64,000 nt of DNA from Mucidula mucida (lineage: Eukaryota > Basidiomycota > Agaricomycetes > Agaricales > Physalacriaceae), in assembly GCA_015501055.1 (NCBI GenBank), contig JADNYV010000109.1, positions 1 through 64,000 of the forward strand, given 5' to 3'. Shown here piece by piece: positions 47,831 to 57,856 of this stretch. The position numbers and the translations under genes were made by a program. The notes beneath the pieces were generated by a model, which had not been told where the DNA came from, did not search any database, and was given only the letters and a program-made list of their open reading frames with translations. Position 1 is the stretch's first letter. Each line of letters starts with the position of its first letter.

Positions 47831-48530
47831 GCGTGGTCGAGGTAAGGCAAGACGTCAACGACCAGACAAGCCGCATTTGGGTCGCGTCGGCCGGCGGCAT
47901 AGTGCCACCCTAATTAGTCACTCCTTCCGCCAAGTACCGTAGTTCTAAACCGGATTCAGGACTCGACGTGCGTGCACATCGAAACTAGCTTGCATGTCCG
48001 TCTGACCCGTGCATTCACCACAAACTAAATACGTGCCAATCATGGGCACGTCGTACATTGCACGCGAACAGAGTGACGTTGATGGTGCCATAAACAAGGC
48101 AAGGAGATGGTAAAACAACTGTCTGGATATGTTTAAATGACGTCTATGTCGTAGCTTGTCATTCCCAGTTCCTAGCCTGTGTGAATGGCGTCTGCCACGG
48201 ACACCGTAACGCCCAAATGCTTCCAGTTCTTAGCCACGCAATTCACGGAAATGAAACTTACATCCCTTCGAAACAGTGTGCATTCAAAGCGAACATGAAC
48301 TGATAGATTTGAAGAACGCGGATGCTATCGCAACATCAGAGCTCTAGACATGATGCAAATGTACTTTGTGGCGCTGATTATGTGAACCATGACATGAACT
48401 ATTTCCTTGACAAAGAATTAAGCATGAGATAGCATTAGCAACTTCGAAATCTAGAGCCTTCAAGACCTTTCTGCGATATGATACACGGTAACTCAGAATC
48501 AGCCTTTCATACATTCCCCACCCCCAAAGC
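47831..48530. other. Intergenic region, nothing recognised
   Basis: About 700 bp holding the promoter of the hydrolase gene (left) and the 3' end of the second aldo-keto reductase (right). No gene or repeat is supported. Confidence 0.5.
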
Positions 48531-50094
48531 CTAACGGTACTCTGCACCACAATCACCGATGGTGGTGATAATCTTCCGACCTTTTGAGAGACTCAAGACG
48601 GACTCTATCTCTTCGCGGTCATCGTCCGTCAACGACCATCCGAAGACTTTCAGATTATCATCCGAGTGCTCAGAAAGGCCCAGACGCGCACCTGAGGTTA
48701 ATCAATGTCGTAGTAGGTGACGAAGCAGGAAGAAAATAACGCCTTACCGATGATGACCGCGCCCACAAAGTCATGGTCTAGTACCCATCGAGTGGCGATG
48801 TTCGCAATGCTTCGTCCTCCGTGTCGGTCGCCTATGACGCGCAACAGGGCAAGAAGTTTCTGGAATAGCTTCCAGTTGCCCCATGCTTTAATCATGTCCA
48901 GATACTGTTCTGCGATCAGTGGAACAGCTTTTCCGTTCGACAAGGGAAGAAACCTTGCCTTCCTCTGAGACGGAGTTAGATTTGCTGTATACGCGTCCGG
49001 TTCCGGTTGATGGAACCACTGATCTGAGAGGAAGCCCCCACACTGGATATCGGGTCCCAGCTGAGCGGATGCATCACATCAGAGTTCAAGTGGAATACGA
49101 ACAAGCGTCCCATATGTCAAGAGCTTAAGCTGATGTCTCAAGCAGACATCAGACATCCCATGGAGCGGCCGGGTATCAATCAAGGAGAACTACACACGCA
49201 CATTAGCCGCCAGAGAACTTCCTACAAGATGAATGCATCCAGACCTGTACTTGGTTGGATACAATAACCCCCGGACCTAACTGCGTGCAGATTTCGTCTG
49301 TCCGTATGGAGTCGAAATTGCACAAGCCTATGGCGGCGATCAGGCCTTCGTGCCTTAGCTGCTCCAGCTCCTGAAGAGCCGTGAGATAGCCCTTATTTTC
49401 GTACATTTGCCAATGGAACTTATTCGGAAAGTTAGTATGACGTGTTTGCGCTGTAGGACCGTCTAGCGTCGCCACTGACCTGGAGAAGGTCTATGCGCTG
49501 AGTTTGCATGCGAACCAGTCGTTCTCTAATGGCCGCCTCGACCACTTCGCGCGTCGGCGAAATGTTCTTGAATACGCACCACTTTGTCGCACCGATGACG
49601 CATGACGCATCTAAAAGACTTCCCTTGAATTGGCCCTAAATGAAAGACCTTTTAGGACGGCCTGTACATGTAAGCGAACTTTGACATACGAAGATGATTT
49701 CAGCGCTTCCATAATGGTCCGCTTCGCGCAAGTGAGCGAATGAAAGCACGCAAAGAGAACATGAGTACCCTATAATACAAAGCGGTGAGAAGGCGCCCAG
49801 AGATGGAAAGATAACGCACCATGTCTGTTCGGTGACGATGAGCTGAGAAACACTTGAAACTTGAGTCTCAAACTTACCAAAAGAAGTGTAGCCCCGCTCG
49901 ACGTGGCGCTTCATGCCTTGACGTATCTGCGATACAGAAGGACTTCCCCAAGCACTACTCGAAAGCTGCCACAATCCCGTCCATACGCGAGGGACGATGA
50001 ATGGACCGAGCTGGAAAGTTTCCAAGGAGGTGCGACTATTCGCCGCCATGGACAGAGACAAGTTGCGAGAGGCATCAGGTGTTCCCACCTTCAT
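48531..50094 (-). CDS. Aldo-keto reductase family protein
   Basis: The protein shows ETFQLGPFIVPRVWTGLWQLSS, ADHYGSAEIIF with the catalytic Tyr, VIGATKWCVF with the lysine, FHWQMYENKGYLTALQELEQLRHEG with the His, IGLCNFDS, VIVSNQVQFSLIDTRP and a C-terminal VIIGARLGLSEHSDDNLKVFGWSL. Relatives act on sugars such as L-galactose or L-arabinose, or on pyridoxal; the substrate here is unknown. At least six introns are needed, one with a GC donor (48905-48958). Between 49730 and 49880 the exact splicing is unclear. The expected F-D-M-A joint with the catalytic Asp is present as a five-base exon (ACATG), but one base is then missing to keep frame, so this joint may be damaged or mis-sequenced. Confidence 0.8.
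48905..48958 (-). other. GC-AG intron in the second aldo-keto reductase
   Basis: The donor AAG|gcaaggt and acceptor gaacag join TPSQRK to YLDMIKAWGNW in frame. Reading through would add a stop or shift. Confidence 0.7.
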
Positions 50095-50388
50095 CCTTTT
50101 AAACGACGAGAGACGACGACAGCATGAATAGCATCACATGAAAAAAGTATAGGGTCTGATCAAGGGACTGAGGCTTTCCGGTATCTGAAGAGGCACTTTG
50201 AACCATTTCCGAAGGACGGCAAATATAATAGTCGCCGTCTCGCGTTCAACCTGTCCGCGGGATCATATACAATTCCTTTTGGCAGCGCTGTACGCCGGGC
50301 CTGACGGTTGTCCCATGAGAACATTAATATCGCAGAGCTATAAAGATAAATCGCCGCAAGGGCAGATCGATACAGCCACCACAGAGTA
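50095..50388. other. Divergent promoter region
   Basis: Just under 300 bp between the aldo-keto reductase and the small helical protein gene. No further feature recognised. Confidence 0.5.
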
Positions 50389-51162
50389 ATGCCGGCCCCA
50401 GAAGCGTATTCTACCCCGCACGGTGGGCGTCCAGCGCTGGGTCATGTGTAAATATCTCGCTATCGAAGAAAACGCTCTGAGAGTACTCACGTATGCTTTG
50501 TAGAAATCTGATGGTGGACACTTTCATTGCGAATGCCCAGGTTGACGAGTGAGTACTGCGTTTTCCATACATTCTCACTCTGCTTATCAAGACGCAAAAT
50601 GATAGCCTGCGCTCTATAGTCCGAGGCCTTCTTGCTTCTGGAATTCCGAACATTGGCTCCACGTTCACGTCCGCCGCTCGAGAACGCATGCTTCAATCAG
50701 GCGCCGCCAACCAAGCCATTCCCGACGGCATTTTTGAGGAGTATCCTGAAGCGGAGGACCTAGCGCGTCCAACAGAGTTATTTCGAAGGACGCTGGCGCA
50801 GGCTCGCTGCTTTTACGGGGCGGGTCTTGCCTTCTCTGGTCTGCGCGTCTTGACAGGGATGGTGCGCTTGAGCGTCGGCCTTCGGTGGACCAAAGACGGC
50901 GACATGTCTAGAGCCCTTACCGAGCTTGATACCGATATTAGTCAGGCTATCCAGGTATAGGCTTTCCTTCTATCCAGGGAGACGACGTTCAAGTTATTTC
51001 CAGAGCTCGAAAGAGCAGGTCGAATATGATCGACTGGCCGCGCTCGAGATCATGCAAGACCTCAAGTCGGCTTTGCAGGAGAGTAAGAGTGATGTCGAAT
51101 CTTGGAAAGGAGAGTTCCCGTTTGAACGAGCGGTTGCCAGTGTGGAGTATTGGAAGATTTAG
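50389..51162 (+). CDS. Small helical protein of unknown function
   Basis: Four exons (50389-50448, 50505-50548, 50606-50954, 51004-51162) give 203 residues. I do not recognise the family. The protein begins MPAPEAYSTPHGGRPALGHV, continues LMVDTFIANAQVDDLRSIVRGLLASGIPNIGSTFTSAARERML, then has an acidic linker (DGIFEEYPEAEDLARP). It ends with a long amphipathic helix (VEYDRLAALEIMQDLKSALQESKSDVESW). It is mostly alpha-helical, without a signal peptide or membrane segment. The third acceptor (50605) was chosen because it restores QVDDLRSIV. Consistent splicing supports a real gene; a role in a coiled-coil complex is only a guess. Confidence 0.7.
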
Positions 51163-51913
51163 AACGGCAGACAATCTGTTTGACGGTAATGTATGGCATC
51201 CTCGTATGTCGGATGTGGTTCGAAAAAGCTGTATTTGTAAATTTCATCAAAGCCGACGATATATATTTCTTCGAGAAACTTACCTCTTGCGAGTGTCTCG
51301 AACAGCGCTGCTGGTCCAGAAACGCGTACCTCGCACGTATGAACTCGCGACGACTTCCAGAACGCAGGAAATTAATACCCCTGTAGACATAGTCGTCTTC
51401 CAGCATCAGAAACAAGTCTAGAGCTGAGACTATCCAAGGTCCTGTCGCTGGTGTGTGTCCGGTCGGTAAGGTAGTAGTTACTTCCGAGTCGGAATGTATT
51501 TATCGAATCCACGCGGAGACAATGTGCAACTATTTCGTAGCTTTTCAGGCGCCGGTCCCGAATGTCGCGTTGGTTGAAAGTTGTAGAAGAACGTATTGAC
51601 AAGAGCGTTGACAATGAGAGCAGAATAACTCAGTTTGGTTAACAAGTTACGTGATATTTCAGCTGACAGACGCATCTTGACACATGGACACAGTACAGAT
51701 AATAAACGACAAGAAATGGTTGTAGTACAAGGGACTTGGGTGGTAGGACGGTGGATTCGAAGGATCTGTAAATGATTGAAGTGTTGTTGATGATAGGTTG
51801 AGGAGAGCGAGCACTCACAAGACCACACGGCGTCCCTTCATTCAAGGGTTCTTCATACCGCCGGGACGGTACCTGTGCTACAATGAGTTGCGAGATACAG
51901 AGCGCGCCGACAT
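51163..51913. other. Convergent 3' region, nothing recognised
   Basis: About 750 bp between the helical protein gene and COX8. Minus-strand open frames here continue the COX8 transcript region but have no family features. Confidence 0.45.
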
Positions 51914-52128
51914 TCACCTCCAGCCAATAGCCATCCACGGGAGTCCAAAGCTGATGGTCATGAACGGAATGAGCTTGTACTTCACGAAAGCCGATTTGTT
52001 GCTATACGAGAAAGGCATATGCTGAATCATCAATCAGCTTGAGTTACTTATACTGGAGAACGTAGATCTACCCTGGTGACTGTGGCTGCGTACGGTTGTG
52101 CACTTCGAGGAGTAAATGAAGGCTTCAT
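51914..52128 (-). CDS. COX8: Cytochrome c oxidase subunit 8 (COX8/VIIc-like)
   Basis: Two exons (52054-52128, 51914-52021) encode only 60 residues. A basic, Ser/Thr-rich presequence (MKPSFTPRSAQPYAATVTRV) is followed by HMPFSYSNKSAFVKYKLIPF and a single membrane helix (FMTISFGLPWMAIGW). The PFSY-NK-AF element and the one-helix layout are those of fungal Cox8, a small nuclear-encoded subunit of inner-membrane respiratory complex IV. The intron is only 32 nt (52022-52053) with gtataag and gattcag ends. The gene is easily missed by length filters. I am fairly sure of the family; the C-terminus is short compared with some relatives. Confidence 0.75.
52022..52053 (-). other. 32-nt intron in the COX8-like gene
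   Basis: Donor CCA|gtataag and acceptor gattcag|CAT join the presequence to HMPFSYSNK in phase 0. It contains a ctgat branch-like motif. It is the shortest intron I can place in the window. Confidence 0.6.
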
Positions 52129-54513
52129 GTTGGGTATGATTTCGGTGGATAGGTGCTAGGATGAGGGTGTGATAGCAGTTGGCAGATACCCACAGCCTTG
52201 TTATATATGTGGGAAATTGAGGCTCAGAAGGTCAGTCGGTCAGTCAGGTGGATGATGCCAAAGAGTCTGGGCCGCAATTGAATAGAATTCGATGGAGCAA
52301 ATTGCATATCTTTGACGACGCGCCTGAGAGCGCATAAAAATGGAGAGAAACCATAAATATCAGAACCGCGAATACTGTCTTTGTGTAGGATGTGAAAAGA
52401 CGCGTTGAAGCTTAAGCTTGACCGGCAAATTCCGCTCTGTTAATCGTGGGAACGTCTGGATCTCGTGACCCTGTCGTCTTTTCACCATATGCATGGTCGT
52501 CCGCTGCCACGACTTTGTCGCCCGTCTTCACAGATATACGGTACATAGTTCCGTTGCACATGAAATACTTCTGACACGCGTCATACTCTTCTAGGTATGC
52601 ACGGGAGTCCGATATGAGCCTTTCTCATGGTTTCCAATCCGTCAAAAACGCTCATTGCATGATGCAACGCAACGCACTCTCAAATTCCCACTCTGCCCCA
52701 TCTGGACTCCCGAATAGTATCTGACCTGGGTGTGACCAGAATATATCTGAAAGCAGGTCTGTCTTTGAGTCTTCCTAAGTAGCACGTCAAGTTTAGGCTG
52801 ATATTTGACTCAAACGCCTAGAATTGCTGACATTCAGATGCGATTCTCCATTGGTGCGAATCCCCACCTGACACTGGCGGGATCCAATACCTGTACGTAT
52901 CATTCTCGAGAATGGAGGCGCAAAGTGCAAAACCAGAGGAACGTGAATGACAGGCAGATCCTCCTGCCAGACGGCAGTCCTTGTACGTCGGCGGGTCGTG
53001 AACTTCCCTTCGAAACGGTGCCGTATTCAGTCCAGAACTGCTTTCAGGCTCTGGCATGCTCAGTCTACGGATATCCTCGTCATCTGTACCGTTGGGCGCG
53101 GATTATGATACACTGACTCTCACTGGGGAACGGCTGCTGCCTATCCTGAAGCTGTTTCTGTCGGAATACTGAAATTGGATCCAGATATCTTAATTTCTGT
53201 GGCGTCGTAGCTCCGACGCTACTGAGTGATTAGCAGCAAAACCCGAGGTCCGTAATCACCTAAACCTCCTGCGGAATTACACTAATCTCGTCTTAGCTCC
53301 ATATCTATCGGCTTAGCTCTCATCCTCAACGTCACGCTGGCGGTCTACTGGATACTGGATCTTCTACTCTACGTGGGTCGGTTACTACGGCGCGCGCATT
53401 TTCGGAAACGCGGCCGAAATCGGAGTCTCCTGGATCCTCTTACTTTGTGATCTGCACGGTTCTTACCATCTCTGTCATATTCGGCCAACTTTCCTTTAGC
53501 CTTCTTTACGGTGGCGACGGCATGAAAGAAGACGACGGACGCGACGGTCAGGACGTACAAATGGCCTTGTAGGACGGAATGATGGCATAATTGTTTGAGG
53601 TAGTTCATGCTCCGTGTCATGGCAGTTATCACAGGGCCGGCTTCAATGCCCTTATCCTTTCGGAACTAGCTAGCGCATTTTTCTCTTGAGTAACGGCAAA
53701 ATGGTAAGTATTCTGTCACGCTGCCTGGAAGATAACTCAGTTGGTATCCAGGCCCAACACACTTGACGGAGTTTGCACAAAAAGACCTTGCCGTCCGTGG
53801 TTGTCGAATGAGAATCAACGCGAATAGCTTTCGCCCATGCAATCTAGTAACCGAAACTGAAGTACTTGCGTCGCCTTCGAGGGTGCTCTGTCTTTTTTGC
53901 TTCATGCACGGTGAATTATCAATTCGACGATAAACCAGAAGACAGCTTGATCCCAGTCAAACCAAACGAGGTATCTGGGGTCCTTGTATGTCGACTAAGA
54001 GTTGCGCGACATGACCTTTGTGGCCGCCTCCAATTACCATTAGGCGCCAATCAGGTGTAGCGCGCGCCACTAGGCCTTGGCAGCTGACGCGTAATGAGTT
54101 TTGCCATATTCTCCACTTGTTGATATCCAACTACTCACTAAACCATAAAGAAATCCATCGATCCGCTTTTCCTTCATGTCGGCTTCGCCGATATACCCAT
54201 CTACTCCAGACTTAAAAGGGGTGTTGACCGTGTCAGTGGTGAGCGCCGAGTCAAACGCATTCATGCTCCCATATATCCCGTAATGACTATAGGTGAATGT
54301 ATGTGCTAGGTGCCTGATTGTCGCACTCTACTAGTAGGAGATAGTATAACAATGCCCGAGCCCGAAGAGGACCACCTTAACACGCACTCGTGATCTAAAC
54401 AACTTTGCATTCATTCTACGCCAGTCTTTATTACTACAAAATACAAGATTTAGATACTCTCTTGAGAATGATACAACTAACGGGCACGACAACGAACGCG
54501 AACAAGCCAGTAC
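52129..54513. other. Gene-poor stretch with isolated coding-like fragments
   Basis: No complete gene is supported in 2.4 kb. Minus-strand pieces look protein-coding but cannot be joined. They are about 52412-52625 (EEYDACQKYFMCNGTMYRIS to EFAGQA), 52890-53080 (RRLSMPEPESSSGLNTAPFRREVHDPPTYKD, with a Pro-rich tail-like look), and 54130-54264 (MNAFDSALTTDTVNTPFKSG). They may be remnants of one or more decayed genes. Plus-strand frames overlap them without support. Confidence 0.4.
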
Positions 54514-55995
54514 CTACTCCTCTTCGGCGCGAACATACGCGAAGCCTTTTTTGTCGCGGTAGAAGAGGATTTCGCCTTCGTCTTCAACAAATTGACACTT
54601 GTTGTACGAATCCCATAACGCCAACCAGATATTTTTATCAGACGATTTATAGTGGTCTCCAATGAAGGCGCGCAGATGGGCAGTGGCAGCAAAACCATGA
54701 TAGAACGGCATTTTCGGGAAGAAGTGGTGAACGACATGATAATGGGCCACGTCGTGGAGGAAGAAACGGCCTTGCCAACCAAGGAAAGGACGGTCAACGG
54801 TGGCAGCGGCACCACGAGCGAACGACCTAGCATACGGTGAATAAAATTGGAACACAAAGCTTGGGTCTAATTACCAGGATGATCCTCGAAAGTGCGGGAT
54901 AGTGGGGTCTGTATGATGAAGATATGTTATCATTATAACTGTTAGAACCGTTAAAGATTTCCAACAAACGGGAAAGCAAAACATACACCAGTGAGTGACA
55001 CACAACCAGGGAATTCCGTAAAATGCAATGACATTCCACCAGCCCCACATACGAGAGGCGGCGCTCACGGCGAAGACCATTGCAGCAATCCCAATGTTAC
55101 TCATGATGACCGCCTTGCGCTGCGATGCTACACGGAAGCTATCAAGACACGTCACGAAATAAGGGCTAGAAAAACATACGATGGAAGAGGACCGAATTCG
55201 AAGGTCTGAAATGATTGGTGTACTTCGGATAACGGGGATTACCGGAAACATTGAAGACTAAACAGATAAACGACGTCAATAATAATCGGACGACAAGAGT
55301 TATTTGACTCACGCAAGTAGGCGGGGAAGGCCAGAAGCTGTTGACGAACAAGCATGAACATAGTGTAGATTGGCGTATCACCGAAATATTCGTCCCAGTC
55401 AATGCCGTGTTCTTCCTCGTACTGCTTGGAGGGCAAGCCAAGGATCGAACGAGTCTTTGGCACGTAGACCTCGTCACGCTCCATACTGGCATGATTCATG
55501 TGGTGGCGATGATGAGAAATCTTCCTGCGGGACCGTTAGTTCAACTTGAGACCAGAAGAGACTCAACTCGCCAACTAAAGAACGGCGTCCAGAGGACGGT
55601 GTGCGTGATGTACCCAATGGTATCATTGACCCAACTGTAAGGACTAAAGGCGCCGTGTCCACACTCGTGTCCAATCACCCATATGCCCGTGAAAGTTAGT
55701 CCTTGAAAGTACCAGTAGGTCACCCATGCTGCGCCACGCAAAACCACGTTTGCAGGGAGAGCCCGAATATAGGTCGCTACCGTGCAGAGGAACGTTGCAA
55801 TTACCAAATCGCGAGCGAGATAAGAGCAACCCAATGCAGTGTTGCGCACAAAGAACTCTGGGGGTATAGCCTCTCGAATTTTGGCAAGAGAATACGGGAG
55901 AGGCTGGAACACGGGGAGGGTGGACTTGTCCTGCCCGACGCCGGCGACTTGTTCGTCCCAGCAGTCGGCTTGGTGGTAACAGTAGTGCTAGCCAT
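54514..55995 (-). CDS. Delta-12-type membrane fatty acid desaturase (copy A)
   Basis: The spliced protein begins MASTT|DKSTLPVFQPLPYSLAKIREAIPPEFFVRNT and carries all three histidine boxes: HECGHGAF, HHRHHMNH and HVVHHFFP. The segments WFIMITYLHHTDPTIPHFRGSSW and DRPFLGWQGRFFLHD are typical of ER-bound oleoyl (delta-12) desaturases, which make linoleic acid from oleic acid. Several hydrophobic stretches provide the membrane helices. The first intron, starting right after the fifth codon, is needed because the start codon frame and the main frame differ. Other introns were placed by restoring WRISHHRHH, LFHPSQRKAV and THWFIMITYL. It is head-to-head with a second desaturase, 336 bp apart. Confidence 0.92.
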
Positions 55996-56331
55996 GGGGA
56001 GGATTGAGGTGCATGTCCAGCGCTAGAGGACTTATATATGCATAAAGCCGATATGCTTTGTAAACTGGCACCCCAGTCTGACGATAACCGTCTCCGGGAC
56101 ATTGAAAAAGCTTGCAAATCGAGATCTTTGAAGAGATCATCATGGACTTGAACAAGATGAGTTGCAACCCAAATCTGGGCGAAAATCCGGACCAAGTCCC
56201 CGGACACTCACGCGGAATCAAAATCACCGTTGACAGTCACGCTCATACTTTTCCTTACACTTGCATCTCACTCCGGTCAATGTCTCCTTTAAAAAACGCA
56301 TGGCGTCATGGACGTTTCCTCTACCTGACTG
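55996..56331. promoter_or_regulatory. Shared divergent promoter of two desaturase genes
   Basis: These 336 bp separate the start codons of two oppositely transcribed desaturases and so must hold both promoters. A tatatatg stretch near 56033 could serve copy A. No specific operator could be identified. Confidence 0.6.
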
Positions 56332-57856
56332 ATGCGCGCCTTCAACCTCTTTGAGCTGGGAATCGACAAGCACTGGTTCTCACTCAGCGACTCGCCAGAG
56401 TACCTTGAGCGGAAGAGGACTCCTTTTGTCGTACCCAACATCACCATTGCTGAGATTCGTCGCGCCGTTCCGCCCGAGCTCTTCAAGAAAAGCACGTTCT
56501 GGGGCTTGTACTATGTTGCACGCGCTCTGATCTCTGCATACGTGGTTTATAAGCTCACTCTCTTCATCCCACTCGCCGCTCCATATGTCGGCAGCGTTGG
56601 TGTATGGGTTTTATGGGCAACGTACTGGTGGACTCAAGGTCTTGTTCTTGCCGGATGGTGGTGCCTCTCACACGAGGCGGGACACGGTGGGTTGACCAAC
56701 TCCAAGTTTGTGTTCATTGCTGGTGAATTGGTAGTCCCTAACCCTTTTGAAAGATGGCTCAATCACATCCTCGGCTTCTGTCTGCACACGGCCATACTTG
56801 CGCCCTACTATGGTTGGCGTGAATCGCGTAAGTCAGTATTGATCATGAATCGTACCCAAATAACAGACGATGACAGATCGAAAGCATCACAAAGCTACTA
56901 TGAGCGTCGAACGCGAAGAGAACTTTGTTCCGCGTACGCGCTCGGAGTACAATCTTCAATCGCTCACGGAGGAAGACGAGGAACTGGAGGACGGCGAACA
57001 AGTCGGATACCTTCCCGCTGGCCGTAAGGTCGGTACTATCGACCCTCACGAGTTATTCTCAGACGCGCCGTTCTACAACTTGATCCGCATAGTTTGCATG
57101 CAAAGCATAGGATGGCAGACATACCTCTTCAGAAACTCGATGGGAAACTTGAAGGTGACTCTGCATTTCTTCACTCGCTTGTTCAGCACTTTGACGCGTC
57201 CCCGATGTTTCAGTACCCTCCGGGAACCGCCAACCACTTCCTGCCTTCTTCATCTCTGTTCAAACCCAAGCATCGCAATGGTATCCTTATTTCGGATATA
57301 GGTCTCATCACTATGTTATTCATACTAGGGCAATGGACTCGCCATGCAGGGATCGCAGCCTTCCTGAAGGTCTACTTCGTTCCATATATCCTAGCGAATC
57401 ACCACATCGTCCTGCTTACCTACCTCCACCATTGCGGCGACTTGCCGTACTATCGAAGAAACGCGTGGACATTTGTTCGTGGAGCCCTGTCTACTGAGGA
57501 CCGGCCGCTCTACGGATGGATTGGGGTGGGTCTAAAGGCTCTGTCGCATGATATGATGGCTAATTTTCCTGTACTTCAAGAGAGCCGTCCTTCTAAATGT
57601 ATCACATGACCACGTCGCACATCACCTCTTCTCCGATATTCCATTCTGGAATCAGCCATATGTGACGGAATGTATCAAGAAGGTGTTGCAAGAAAAGGGC
57701 GAATTTGGGGCGTACAACTACGATCGCACCAATTCTTTCCGTGCGCTGTACAGGACTTTCACGCAGTGCTGCTTCATTGAAGACGAAGGCGACGTTGTGT
57801 TCTACAAGAACAGAGATGGAGTCCCTGCCAGGCAGCTGGCTCCGATGAAGTCGTAA
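56332..57856 (+). CDS. Delta-12-type membrane fatty acid desaturase (copy B)
   Basis: The family core starts at FSLSDSPEYLERKRTPFVVPNITIAEIRRAVPPELFKKSTF and shows three histidine boxes: HEAGHGG, H-RKHHKATMS and HVAHHLFSDIPFW. LVLAGWWCLSHEAGHGG, FKPKHRNGILISDIG and LLTYLHHCGDLPYYRRNAWTFVRGAL are also typical. Introns are at about 56830-56876, 57154-57211 and 57532-57586. The second box is H-x3-HH with K at its second position, and there is a longer acidic insertion (TEEDEELEDGEQVGY) than in copy A. The true start is uncertain: ATG at 56332 gives an unusual short leader, and a small upstream exon is possible. Together with copy A it is likely a divergent pair for polyunsaturated fatty acid synthesis. 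Confidence 0.88.

Noticed and set aside
55644..56207. Long minus-strand open frame over the start of desaturase A
   Set aside because: It is a shadow frame of the desaturase first exons; the histidine-box frame is the real one, reached by a short intron after the fifth codon.
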